Shown one piece after another: positions 17,995-26,999 of a DNA stretch of 64,000 nt. The number at the start of each line of letters is the position of its first letter. Within the stretch, counting starts at the first letter, position 1. This stretch comes from Pedobacter suwonensis. Lineage in GTDB: Bacteria; Bacteroidota; Bacteroidia; Sphingobacteriales; Sphingobacteriaceae. The notes under the pieces are model-generated. The model was not told where the DNA came from, ran no database searches, and was given only the letters and a program-made list of their open reading frames with translations. The stretch lies in NCBI RefSeq assembly GCF_900111825.1, contig NZ_FOJM01000002.1:310001-374000 (forward strand). Direction: 5' to 3'. Made by a program: the position numbers and the translations under genes.

Positions 17995-19413
17995 TTATTT
18001 GGGGATACTTTGGCTTCGTTGCCAGTGTTCCTCAATTTCTTCAAGAGAGCGTCCTTTGGTTTCCGGGATCAACTTCCAGGTGAGGAGCAGTGCCGGAGAA
18101 CAACAGATGGCAAAAATCCAGAAGGTCCAGGAAGTTCCGATGCCCTGAAGCATCACCGGGGTAAGCTGACCAACAAAGAAATTACCGATCCAGAGGGTTA
18201 GTGTAGCTAAAGACATGGCCTTACCCCTAATGCCATTAGGAAAAATCTCTCCGATAACTACCCAGCATACCGGCCCGAAAGAAAAAGCAAAACAGGCGAT
18301 GAAAGCGAGGATAAAAATGAGGATCCACGGACCTGAGGTGACGCCGAACTGAAATAGCAGGCCAATAATGATAAGCGAAATCACCGCCCCTCCTACACCG
18401 ACATACAGGAGGGGTTTACGCCCCCATTTATCGACCGTAAAAATGGCCACAAATGTAAAAATCACATTTATGATGCCAATGGTTACCTGCCCGCCCAGGG
18501 CGTTATTCAGTGTAAAGCCTGCTTGTTCCAGTATTCTCGGACCGTAGTAAATAACTGCATTGATGCCGCATACCTGAGAGAGAAAGGGAAGCAAAAGACC
18601 GATCCAAAGCGCTTTACGGTAGACCGGGCTAAAAAGTGTTTTCAGTGAGCCTTCATCTCCCGAAATTCTTTGACCGGAGAAAGCTTCCAGTTCTTTCCTT
18701 GCCGTTTCTTCTCCGTCAATTTTGGTCAATATCCGCGCTGCCAAATCTTTACGTCCCATGGTCAGTAACCATCTCGGCGATTCGGGGACGGCAAACAGCG
18801 CCAAAAGAAAAATAAGTGCCGGAAAAGCGCCCAGGCCAAGCATGGCCCGCCATACTTCTGCAGAGAATATTCTTTGTAACGCTGCATTTGAATGCACCTC
18901 GCCGGTGTGATTTGCCAGGTAAGCATTGGTAAAATAGGCCACAACAATACCAATGGTCAAGGCAAGCTGGTAGAGCGAAACCATGGTTCCCCGCAGCCTC
19001 GAAGGCGCAAACTCCGAGATATAAAGCGGTGATACCATCGAGGCAACACCGATTCCGATGCCCCCAATAAGCCTGAAGATAATCAGGGCAGAGAAGGATC
19101 CCGCGTACATGCAGCCCAGGGCTGAGGCTAGGAAAAGAAAGGCAGAGAGAATAAGGACGATTTTCCGTCCGAATTTATCGCTGAGCTTACCTGAAATGAT
19201 TACCCCGAGAATGCAGCCCAGAAGGGCACAACTCACAAACCATCCTTCGCTAACCGCATCCAGGCCAAAATCTTTGGTAACCAGGCTGATGGTACCGGAT
19301 ATCACGGCTGTATCAAAGCCAAACAAAAAGCCTCCCAGGGCAGCAACCAGGCTCACGAGGTACAAGTAAGAACGACTTTTTTTGATAGCGATTGGTTTTT
19401 CCTGTATAGTCAT
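17995..19413 (-). CDS. MFS sugar:proton symporter
   Basis: 472 residues with 12 predicted membrane segments. Sugar-porter signatures are clear: FGFDTAVISG in segment 1, GKLSDKFGRK in the loop 2-3, PESPRWLL before the central loop, DKWGRKPLL in loop 8-9 and PETKGRSLEEIE near the end. The family (XylE/GLUT type) moves monosaccharides across the inner membrane. In this locus it would take up mannose, or another hexose released in the periplasm, with the isomerase-like gene 6 bases upstream handling the phosphorylated product. A phosphorylating kinase is not seen nearby. Substrate is inferred from context. Confidence 0.92.
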   Translation of the reverse strand: MTIQEKPIAIKKSRSYLYLVSLVAALGGFLFGFDTAVISGTISLVTKDFGLDAVSEGWFVSCALLGCILGVIISGKLSDKFGRKIVLILSAFLFLASALGCMYAGSFSALIIFRLIGGIGIGVASMVSPLYISEFAPSRLRGTMVSLYQLALTIGIVVAYFTNAYLANHTGEVHSNAALQRIFSAEVWRAMLGLGAFPALIFLLALFAVPESPRWLLTMGRKDLAARILTKIDGEETARKELEAFSGQRISGDEGSLKTLFSPVYRKALWIGLLLPFLSQVCGINAVIYYGPRILEQAGFTLNNALGGQVTIGIINVIFTFVAIFTVDKWGRKPLLYVGVGGAVISLIIIGLLFQFGVTSGPWILIFILAFIACFAFSFGPVCWVVIGEIFPNGIRGKAMSLATLTLWIGNFFVGQLTPVMLQGIGTSWTFWIFAICCSPALLLTWKLIPETKGRSLEEIEEHWQRSQSIPK

Positions 19414-19419
19414 GCTGAT

Positions 19420-21246
19420 TTATTTTAAAAAAGCTTTAATTACTTTTGCCTGCCCTTTTGAGTTATTCACCATCCTGTAGCTTCCGGCTGCTGCCGGGAT
19501 CACAAAAGTTTCAGCATACTGAAAATGCATGGTCGAGCCGTCGGCAGTGCTTACCGTAACCGAATCACCTTCAACAAGCATCAGAACATGGCAGACATTG
19601 TCGGTTTCCACATCAACGTGTAAATCAAAGTCCAGCCGATGTACGTCATAAAAATGCTCGGCGTGGGTAGGCAGGTGATAACAGGTGCACCCTTCCTTTT
19701 CAAAAAGGACAGCCGGTCTGGAAATGAGTTCTTGTTTTACCTTGCTTCCTTTTCGAGAAAAATCGAGATTTTTAAAAGCATGTTCGATATTAATTGGCCG
19801 TGGCTTGCCATTGAGGTCCAGCCTCAACCAATCATACATCTTAAAAGTAAAAATATAGGGCGTTGCACTAATTTCGAGCACCAGGTTTTGTGCACCTGCA
19901 CTGTGTACGGTGCCATTCGGAATCAGAAACAGATCGTGCTTTTCTGCTTTGTGACGCTGTACGTATTGCTCAATTTCTATTGATACGCCATTTCGGTTGC
20001 TATCCTCCAGTACTGTTCTAAAAGCAGCCGGATCGATGTCTTCCTGAAAGCCCAGGTACACGCTTGCCTCATCATTGCAATCCAGAATATAGTAGGTTTC
20101 ATCCTGAGTGATATTTTCTCCAAACTTTTCTTTGATGTATTCAAGACTTGGGTGGCACTGGATAGAAAGGTTACCACCTTCAAAGGTGTCCAGAAAATCA
20201 AACCTTATCGGAAATTCATTTCCAAACCGTTCAGCATGCCTGCCCAGTATGTTTTCCGATCGCGTGAACATCAGCAGATCGAAAGAGACCTCTAAAAGCA
20301 GTCCGTCACTTTCAAACACCAGGCCGTTTTCCGGAACAATAAGCTCAAAAGACCATGCATAATTAACCTCATTTTGATCAAGTTGGGGCATACGCTTTTT
20401 CATCCACTGTCCCCCCCAGGCGCCCGGTGCAAACCACGGCCTTGCACGAAATACGGAAGCAGACATTTTCCTGAGCCCTTCCCTGACCGCCTCACCATAG
20501 CCCCAGTTAATGTCTTCCTCCCACTGCGCATCAACAAAAACAGCTACATCTTTTGCTAACCGCTCTTTGTGGGCATTAAGTACAACCCAGTCTACAAAAT
20601 AAAAACGTTTGTACATTTCAGTCGGTGCCTGCGGAGCGGACTTGCCCAAATTGCAGATGGCGCCCGCACTCATGCGGTGCTGCAGCTCATTTTTTGGCAG
20701 ATCCACATAAATCAGGGATGCATCCCATTGGCTTAGCGAAGCTCCGCAGCCGATCACTATGTTTACATCACAATCTTCATTCACTTCTGAAGCCTTTAAA
20801 GCTTCAAGATCAAAAAAATCACCCAGGGTCAGTGTGGTCCTTTTTCCCCACACCCCGTCCTTCTCGCCTAAAAAGTCCAGTATCATTTCATCAATCAGGT
20901 CCTCATCTTTTAAAAAAGAAGCTGTATCTATAATGTGCACCCGTAACTTTCTGGATTCAAGCGCTTTCTCAAGCGAGCGGATGAATAAATTCCAATATAC
21001 CCCCACATAGCCATCCATAACGACGGTTTTTTGCCGCATGATGTAATCGGCAAGGGCAGCATAACCATTAAAAACCTGTTTTTCTCCCAGCGCAAAGTAC
21101 GGGTAGATATTATAGCCCTGCGGTTTGCTGATTTCTTTGATAAATGCCGGCATAATTTCCTGCTCGGTCTTTCGCATCGGTTCTTCTATTGACATATTGG
21201 GATAAGGGTGCTGGTATATTATATTTTGAATTTGGTCCATGTTCAT
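19420..21246 (-). CDS. Class I mannose-6-phosphate isomerase-like protein with extra N-terminal domain
   Basis: 608 residues, against about 300-400 for usual bacterial enzymes. The C-terminal half (from about 270) is a type I phosphomannose isomerase: SIQCHPSLEY (Gln363, His365), DETYYIL (Glu383) and PNGTVHSAG (His448) give the four zinc ligands. The family converts mannose-6-phosphate to fructose-6-phosphate. The N-terminal 240 residues resemble a P-loop kinase fold (TVVMDGYVGVYW at 74-85 in the nucleotide-loop place, RRYFFVDW-like YKRFYFVDW near 213) but lack the GKS/GKT of Walker A, so ATP use is doubtful. It is the first gene of the minus-strand operon, facing the GntR gene, and probably channels mannose into glycolysis. 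Confidence 0.85.
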   Translation of the reverse strand: MNMDQIQNIIYQHPYPNMSIEEPMRKTEQEIMPAFIKEISKPQGYNIYPYFALGEKQVFNGYAALADYIMRQKTVVMDGYVGVYWNLFIRSLEKALESRKLRVHIIDTASFLKDEDLIDEMILDFLGEKDGVWGKRTTLTLGDFFDLEALKASEVNEDCDVNIVIGCGASLSQWDASLIYVDLPKNELQHRMSAGAICNLGKSAPQAPTEMYKRFYFVDWVVLNAHKERLAKDVAVFVDAQWEEDINWGYGEAVREGLRKMSASVFRARPWFAPGAWGGQWMKKRMPQLDQNEVNYAWSFELIVPENGLVFESDGLLLEVSFDLLMFTRSENILGRHAERFGNEFPIRFDFLDTFEGGNLSIQCHPSLEYIKEKFGENITQDETYYILDCNDEASVYLGFQEDIDPAAFRTVLEDSNRNGVSIEIEQYVQRHKAEKHDLFLIPNGTVHSAGAQNLVLEISATPYIFTFKMYDWLRLDLNGKPRPINIEHAFKNLDFSRKGSKVKQELISRPAVLFEKEGCTCYHLPTHAEHFYDVHRLDFDLHVDVETDNVCHVLMLVEGDSVTVSTADGSTMHFQYAETFVIPAAAGSYRMVNNSKGQAKVIKAFLK

Positions 21247-21444
21247 ACAATATTCTCATCATCCATAAATTTCAGGTATACGAAATGAGATCTTTTTATT
21301 CCGGCAACGATGCTTTAATCGTGATCATAGTTGCACAACCATCACTAAAACGCATACAACTTGTGTTCAGAAAAGTTATTTGGCTCAACATGATGAAAAT
21401 TTTAAAAATTAAGTAAATTATCTGGTTAGATGGTACATTCTTTA

Positions 21445-21456
21445 GTATGTACATAC
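21445..21456. promoter_or_regulatory. Palindrome, candidate GntR operator 1
   Basis: GTATGTACATAC is a perfect 12-base palindrome in the divergent intergenic region, about 200 bases ahead of the isomerase-like gene. Its TGTACA centre fits the GT-N-TA-N-AC style of GntR-family sites. The core ATGTACAT recurs at 21566-21573. Assignment to this regulator is inference. Confidence 0.45.
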
Positions 21457-21565
21457 AAATGTATTATTAAATAAATTACTTCCAAACTTTTGTTCGATTA
21501 TTTTTTGCCCCTGACTCCTGATCGCGACCAAAATGGGACTCATATCGTAGAAAACAATAGCATGT

Positions 21566-21573
21566 ATGTACAT
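21566..21573. promoter_or_regulatory. Palindrome, candidate GntR operator 2
   Basis: ATGTACAT, inside CATGTATGTACATGATG, ends 39 bases before the GntR gene start, a position suited to autoregulation. It repeats the core of the 21445-21456 palindrome, with 119 bases between equivalent positions, allowing looping or separate control of both promoters. Confidence 0.45.
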
Positions 21574-21612
21574 GATGTAATTAAATGAATTTTTTATATC
21601 ATTGCATCAAGT

Positions 21613-22347
21613 ATGAAACTAACAATAGACCATAAAAGTCAGGTACCATTACATGTACAGGCAGAAGCATTGTTACGGAAATTGATTGAAAGTCCTGAAT
21701 ATTCCGGCGGCAAACTGCTTCCCAATGAAGTAGACTTATCAAAGGAATTGGGCATATCACGTACTACTTTACGCCAATCGATCAATAAACTGGTTTACGA
21801 CGGTTTACTCATCCGGAAAAAAGGCGTGGGTACCAGGGTTGCCGAGTCGAAATCACTGAGCTCCAAATCCAAGAACTGGATGAGTTTCTCTCAGGAAATG
21901 AGCGCCAGGGGAATTCCAATCCGAAATTTTGAATTACATGTAAGCTGGGTTTATCCGGAAAAGCGGCTGGCCAGTTTTTTTCAGATCAAGGAAGATAAGA
22001 AGGTGCTGAAACTGGTTCGCTTAAGGGGCCGTCCGGAGGGGCCTTTTGTATATTTTGAATCTTACTTTCATCCAAATGTAGGCTTAACGGGCGAGGAAGA
22101 TTACAAAGCGCCCCTTTATGAAATGCTCGAAAAGGAACATGCGGTTGTTGCGATGATATCCAAAGAGGAAATCAGTGCCTTACTCGCGGATGAGTTCATT
22201 GCCGCCAAACTGGAGACCGATATAGGCTCCCCTATCTTATTCCGGAAGCGTTTTGTTTATGATATTGACGAAAAACCAATTGAATACAACCTCGGCTTTT
22301 ATAAGGCAGATAGCTTTATTTATACAGTGGAAAGCAGAAGAGATTAG
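21613..22347 (+). CDS. GntR-family (HutC/UTRA) transcriptional regulator
   Basis: 244 residues. The N-terminal winged helix (about 1-75) has the GntR pattern: VPLHVQAEALLRKLI, LLPNEVDLSKELGISRTT, then INKLVYDGLLIRKKGVGT. The C-terminal UTRA domain (about 90-240) binds a small sugar-like effector in this subfamily. The gene is divergent from the mannan operon, so it is the natural regulator; a sugar phosphate or mannose derivative is the likely inducer. Two palindromes with core ATGTACAT lie in the shared upstream region. Use of a GntR protein instead of a hybrid two-component or SusR sensor is a little unusual for a Bacteroidota polysaccharide locus, though known. Confidence 0.92.
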   Translation: MKLTIDHKSQVPLHVQAEALLRKLIESPEYSGGKLLPNEVDLSKELGISRTTLRQSINKLVYDGLLIRKKGVGTRVAESKSLSSKSKNWMSFSQEMSARGIPIRNFELHVSWVYPEKRLASFFQIKEDKKVLKLVRLRGRPEGPFVYFESYFHPNVGLTGEEDYKAPLYEMLEKEHAVVAMISKEEISALLADEFIAAKLETDIGSPILFRKRFVYDIDEKPIEYNLGFYKADSFIYTVESRRD

Positions 22348-22450
22348 CTGGCCGATATTGCACAGCCCACCTGAGATGCCCGAAAACTGATCAGACATGA
22401 AAATTAAGGGTTAACACGATATCGCATCTTTGGTTCTTTTAACCTTCCAC

Positions 22451-22570
22451 ATGTTCTCGTCTACAATACCCCCCAATCCTTGTTATGATTGCGGATTTAC
22501 CGACAGTGTCATGGAAAATAATTCGCTTAAAATACGTATCCTTGCAGCGCAAGCAGTAAGTATCCTTTGA
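22451..22570 (+). CDS. Possible 39-residue peptide with a CxxC motif upstream of the helicase
   Basis: An ATG at 22451 opens a 39-codon frame containing NPCYDCGFTDSVMENNSL and ends with TGA at 22568-22570, 3 bases before the helicase ATG at 22574. The close spacing would allow translational coupling. The CYDC pair looks like half a zinc ribbon. It may be a leader peptide or chance; there is no family match I can name. Confidence 0.3.
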   Translation: MFSSTIPPNPCYDCGFTDSVMENNSLKIRILAAQAVSIL

Positions 22571-22573
22571 GAG

Positions 22574-24337
22574 ATGGAATGGACCAGGCAACAGAAAGAT
22601 ATCATAAACTCTTCCGGCAATATTAAAATAAACGCTGTAGCAGGCTCAGGCAAAACGACCACCATCATTGAATACGCTGCAACCAGACCACCGGGCAGCC
22701 GGATTTTGTACCTGGCATTTAACAAAGCCGTTAAAAACGAGGCAGCAGGTAAATTCAGGAACAAAGGCCTTCAGAATGTGACTGTGGAAACCGCTCATTC
22801 CCTTGCCTTTCGCCATGTGGTCATGGGGAGTAAATACCGGGTCAAAAACAAGGATTATACGACAGATGAAATCCTCCGTATCCTTGAGTTGCAGAGTACG
22901 GGCGAACAGCACAGCCAGCTTCTCATTGCCAACCATATCCTTAAACTCAGCGCTTATTTCTGTAACAGTGATCAAACAAAGATTCAACAGTTAAAATATG
23001 TCGATCTTTTAGAAGATGATGAAGCCAAAACTTTTGTTGGCAAGACTTACGATTACATTGTTAAACAGACCAGGATTTTTCTGGGAAAGATGGATAAGGC
23101 CGAAATCGAAATCACCCATGATTTTTATTTAAAGAAATTTCAGCTTCAGCAGCCACAGCTGGGCTTTGATTACATCCTGTTTGACGAGGCGCAGGATGCT
23201 TCCCCCGCCATGCTCGACATCTTTTTGAAGCAAAAGGCGACAAAAGTCATGGTGGGCGACACCCATCAACAGATCTACGGCTGGCGTTACGCCGTAAATT
23301 CCCTGCAAAAAGCAAATTTCAAAACTTACCATCTATCGATGAGTTTCCGCTTTGGGCAGGACATCGCAAACCTGGCCATGGAAACACTTAGGCTAAAAAA
23401 CCTATTGGAACCTCACCGACCCATGACCATCCTGGGAAAAGGGAGGGAAACAAAAATCAAAACCAACGCAGTGATCGCGCGTACGAACCTTGGACTGCTG
23501 GTCAAAGCCATTGAATATGTGACTGAGCGAAAAAACATCAGACACATCTACTTCGAAGGAAACATCAACTCCTACACTTATGCAGACGAAGGCGCTTCGC
23601 TATATGATATTTTGAGCCTGTATAACGCAAACCACGATCAGATCAGGGATCCGATCATCAGATCGATGGGGAATCTGGAAGATCTCGAAACCTATGTTGA
23701 ACAGACGGCAGACACTGGTTTATCAATGATGATCGAACTGGTCCGCCTGTACGGAAACAGCATTCCCGGCATGATCAAGGCCATCAAAGAAAAACATGTA
23801 CCTCAGAATGAAAAAGCAAAGGCTGAAATCATTTTTTCCACCGTGCACCGTTGCAAGGGGATGGAATATGACGCAGTGCTTTTGGCAGACGATTTCGTAA
23901 CCGAGGACAAAATCCGGAGGCTCAGGGACGACAAAAATGCCCAGCCGGGGCAATTTAGCCGGATGAACGAAGAAATCAATCTTTTGTACGTTGCCATTAC
24001 TAGAGCGAAAAACGGCCTCTATATCCCCGACTCCCTGTTACCGAAGCACTTCCCGGCTTCACCCAAGATATACGTGATCGCATCAGCTAAACAACTGCCG
24101 AAGACTTCGGAGCCCGGATCGGGTGATCAGAAAAAAGGTTTGAACATAAAACCCGTATCCAGCGAGAAACACCTGCATGCAGCAAATCAGTCCTGGACAG
24201 TTGAACTGGACAACGAACTCACCATTATGTTTGCCGACGGTTATGGCCTAAGCGATCTCTCCCTTCATTTTGGCCGCTCAAAAACAGCCATCAGTATGAG
24301 AATCAAAAGACTAGGGCTCGAAGATTTATACTATTGA
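22574..24337 (+). CDS. UvrD/FBH1-like superfamily 1 helicase
   Basis: 587 residues with all SF1A landmarks in order: a Q-motif-like start (WTRQQKDII), Walker A NAVAGSGKTTT (20-30), Walker B ILFDEAQDASPAM (about 200-212), motif III DTHQQIYGWR, motif IV/V STVHRCKGMEYDAVLLAD and motif VI LLYVAITRAKNGL. It resembles the FBH1-type 3'-5' helicases that act on recombination intermediates and stalled forks. The last 50 residues form a separate small domain (WTVELDNELTIMFADGYGL then LHFGRSKTAISMRIKRLGL), which looks like a SANT/helix-turn-helix module and probably adds DNA binding. It is alone on the plus strand beyond the GntR gene; its closeness to mobile-element remnants suggests an accessory gene. 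Confidence 0.88.
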   Translation: MEWTRQQKDIINSSGNIKINAVAGSGKTTTIIEYAATRPPGSRILYLAFNKAVKNEAAGKFRNKGLQNVTVETAHSLAFRHVVMGSKYRVKNKDYTTDEILRILELQSTGEQHSQLLIANHILKLSAYFCNSDQTKIQQLKYVDLLEDDEAKTFVGKTYDYIVKQTRIFLGKMDKAEIEITHDFYLKKFQLQQPQLGFDYILFDEAQDASPAMLDIFLKQKATKVMVGDTHQQIYGWRYAVNSLQKANFKTYHLSMSFRFGQDIANLAMETLRLKNLLEPHRPMTILGKGRETKIKTNAVIARTNLGLLVKAIEYVTERKNIRHIYFEGNINSYTYADEGASLYDILSLYNANHDQIRDPIIRSMGNLEDLETYVEQTADTGLSMMIELVRLYGNSIPGMIKAIKEKHVPQNEKAKAEIIFSTVHRCKGMEYDAVLLADDFVTEDKIRRLRDDKNAQPGQFSRMNEEINLLYVAITRAKNGLYIPDSLLPKHFPASPKIYVIASAKQLPKTSEPGSGDQKKGLNIKPVSSEKHLHAANQSWTVELDNELTIMFADGYGLSDLSLHFGRSKTAISMRIKRLGLEDLYY

Positions 24338-24590
24338 TAAAAAATCAACCTATTTGATCTGTGCCTGGACTTTGCTGATCATGGGACCTGATGAATAAAC
24401 GTTTGTTGGATTTAATGAGTTTATTTAACGCATTGGTGGGCATTTAACACACTCATTGAACGACTAAGGTTATTCATAAAAATCATATATTCGTAATCAT
24501 ATACCTAAAACTTTGTACCCTGGGGAATAAGCCGATCTTTTAATTTTTAATACGAACAAGGTTCCATTTCCGCTTTTATAACTGACCATT

Positions 24591-25472
24591 ATGAAATTTA
24601 CCTATTTTTCATTTTTACTCGTTAACCTGTTGTTCAACAATTCAAAAGTACCAGCCCAGGACCTAAGCAACCCGGAACTGGCAAAAATGGCTGAAGCTGA
24701 CCAGCGGGACAGGATGAATGGCCCAATTGACTGGAATAAGCTGAACAGGGAAGATAGCATCAGGCGTGCCGCTGTAATGGACATGATCAAATCAGGTAAA
24801 GTACAAACGGCAACAGATCACCTTAACGCAGGTATCATTTTTCAGCATGGAAATGATACAGTTGCTTCGGCTATGGCAGTGAAAAACTTTGCAATAGCTA
24901 TCCGGATGGACAGTTCATTAAACCGATGGTGGTATGCGGCAGCTGTAGACCGCGATCGGATGCGCAGAAAGCTACCTCAAATTTACGGAACGCAGTTTAT
25001 ACGCGATAAAAAAGAGGGAAAATGGAAACGTTACACATTGGATTCAACCGCTGTAAATGACCAGCAACGGAAGTATTACCGGGTGGAGACGCTTGCTGAA
25101 CAACGGGAGAAAGAATGGAAAATGAATCTGAAACCCATTGCAGATACTTATAAGGAAAATAACTCGATTGAAAAAACGATTGCGTCCATCCGGCAGCAAC
25201 ATCGTTTAGGCCGATTATCGGCATATAGCCTGGAGGCAGAAATCAATACTTTTGGCTATTCATTGCTTAGACAAAATAAAAAAGAGGAGGCGCTTAAAAT
25301 CTTTAAACTAAACACGGAATTGTACCCCGATGCCTTTAATACTTTTGACAGCTACGGAGAATTATTAATGACAGTTGGTAAAAAGAAACAAGCTTTAAAA
25401 GCTTATAAAAAATCGTTGCGGCTGAACCCGGAAAATGAAAATGCACGTAAAATACTCTCAGCGAACAGATAA
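24591..25472 (+). CDS. Secreted TPR-containing protein of unknown function
   Basis: 293 residues with a signal peptide (about 1-22, ending near KVPAQ). The C-terminal 80 residues hold two tetratricopeptide units: FGYSLLRQNKKEEALKIF (about 220) and YGELLMTVGKKKQALKAYKK, ending with SLRLNPENENA. The middle is charged and helical. TPR repeats mediate protein-protein contact. Similar C-terminal TPR pairs are often attached to serine hydrolases in this phylum, but no hydrolase domain is present here. Preceded by 250 bases of noncoding DNA, so it is probably monocistronic. Confidence 0.7.
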   Translation: MKFTYFSFLLVNLLFNNSKVPAQDLSNPELAKMAEADQRDRMNGPIDWNKLNREDSIRRAAVMDMIKSGKVQTATDHLNAGIIFQHGNDTVASAMAVKNFAIAIRMDSSLNRWWYAAAVDRDRMRRKLPQIYGTQFIRDKKEGKWKRYTLDSTAVNDQQRKYYRVETLAEQREKEWKMNLKPIADTYKENNSIEKTIASIRQQHRLGRLSAYSLEAEINTFGYSLLRQNKKEEALKIFKLNTELYPDAFNTFDSYGELLMTVGKKKQALKAYKKSLRLNPENENARKILSANR

Positions 25473-25746
25473 CGGGCATACCACTCTTCAGTACAGTTCT
25501 GCCCCTGAATTCATTACCAGTTCGACAATTGATCATTTGCAGAACTTTCTCAGCTATCGCTTATCAGCAAGAACTCGGATAAAAAAAATTAAGATATGCC
25601 GGCGGATCATTAGCGTCAAATGTATTTTAACTGAACTAAGCGTTATAAAACCAACACAGTCACTTCTGCATGTAACTAATCCGGCGTAATTTTTTAGTCC
25701 ATTAGTACAAAAGACGTTCACAGGTTGACGACAACTTCAAAGACCT

Positions 25747-26022
25747 TCATATCCTTCCCCTACGCTTGCTTTCCAAAAACTCATCCTTCAGTTCACTTTT
25801 ATAAAACCTATCCCCACCTGGCATTTTACTGGGTTTCAAAATGCCTTTCTTGACTTTTCTTTTATACGTGCTTTCGCTGATCCCGAGATAGTCCATCACT
25901 TCCTGTCGTGTCAGTAGCTGATCTTCCTGCAGCGTAAGATTACCGTAAGACTTCGTATAGATCAATTGCATGATCTCATAAATTTTAACCAGGACATCCA
26001 GGATTGCATTAAGTTTTTCCAT
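25747..26022 (-). CDS. Excisionase/MerR-type helix-turn-helix DNA-binding protein
   Basis: 91 residues. The C-terminal part is an HTH_17-type fold: LLTRQEVMDYLGISESTYKRKVKKG, here split as LLTRQEVMDYLGISES and TYKRKVKKGILKPSKM, followed by a wing GGDRFYKSEL. An N-terminal helix (about 1-28) may dimerise. Such proteins are typical of Bacteroidota integrative elements, where they act as excision factors or regulators. It lies 1.5 kb from tRNA-Pro in a stretch with decayed genes, which fits an element boundary. No integrase is visible. Confidence 0.75.
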   Translation of the reverse strand: MEKLNAILDVLVKIYEIMQLIYTKSYGNLTLQEDQLLTRQEVMDYLGISESTYKRKVKKGILKPSKMPGGDRFYKSELKDEFLESKRRGRI

Positions 26023-26556
26023 ACCGGTTTGCTTTAGTCAGATCAGAAGATCTGGTTATAATATAAGTAGATAGCGGATACAAAAAGCTAATGTAGGTTC
26101 GTTTGAAAGTTTCCTTCATATGTCCACCATACCTGCCGGTTGGTTACTTCAAATGCTAACTTTTCAGCTCAGATTATCTAGATTACAAATGATAAGCACT
26201 GATTGTAACAGTACCCCAAACTAAAACATTTGATAATCTTTATTAATTGATACCCGCCCCAACAGAACAATACTAAGCAGTTTAAGAATAACTCAGGTTG
26301 ATCTGTGCCACAATCGATCACCATCTGACATTTAACATCCCAAAAGCCATCTTCCTGGAACCTTAGATGCATTGTCACTCATCAAAACAGTTACGAAATA
26401 AAGCATCATATGATTGTCAGAATACAAGTAACGCTGTTAATTAGGCTTAAAACTGGAAGTTACTTCAGGTTTCTGCCTAATTAAATATCAAACAGTTTGT
26501 TTAAACAAAAATAAATAAATGAGAGCAATACCATCGTCCATCGGTTAGGTCGATCT
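26023..26556. other. Noncoding AT-rich stretch
   Basis: About 530 bases upstream of the HTH gene. A 66-codon frame on the minus strand (26178-26378) has no family features and odd composition. Nothing I can support as a gene or RNA was seen. Confidence 0.4.
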
Positions 26557-26861
26557 TTAGTTTTTATGCCCATTATTTGCCGGAAGTTCGCCCACAAGAA
26601 TTTCCAACCTACCTGAAACAGCAGGTATATTACTTCCTTTGCTCAAACTAAATGCTTATTGGAAAAATTTTGCAGAAGCCAACCTAACCGTTAGATAATC
26701 ATCCGGAATCATCATATCCCAATTGTGGAAGCACCGTTTGACTTTCAGCCCCAGGATCAGAATACCGCTAAGACCTGTAGCTTCCAACCTTTCCAAAACC
26801 GGTCGATAGACTTCCCCTAAAAACCGTCAGCCTTCCCTAAGCCATTAGCTGCAAACCGCAT
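26557..26861 (-). pseudogene. Decayed gene of unknown family (frameshift plus in-frame stop)
   Basis: On the minus strand the frame from the ATG at 26861 reads MRFAANGLGKADGF and then hits TAG. Shifting one base at the TTTTT/GGGG run restores a long protein-like frame (LGEVYRPVLERLEATGLSG, then GLKVKRCFHNWDMMIPDDY and LTVRLASAKFFQ) that meets TAA at 26656-26658. It continues in the same frame with LSKGSNIPAVSGRLEILVGE to a stop at 26557. Frame coherence across two defects indicates a gene of at least 100 codons that has been inactivated, unless the run is a sequencing error. The upstream frame stays open to about 26945. I do not recognise the family. Confidence 0.55.
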
Positions 26862-26999
26862 GATAAATTCTAAATGTGTCTCCAGACACAAAAACAAAGC
26901 ACGGAGGGATCTAGAATTTTTAAAGGAATTTACAGGTACTGCTTAAATTTATATGGGGAAACATCAAGAATATAAATGTGTAATTAAATAGGCCTGCAA

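Noticed and set aside
26178..26378. 66-codon minus-strand frame
   Set aside because: Cys- and aromatic-rich composition without homology signs, in AT-rich noncoding DNA.
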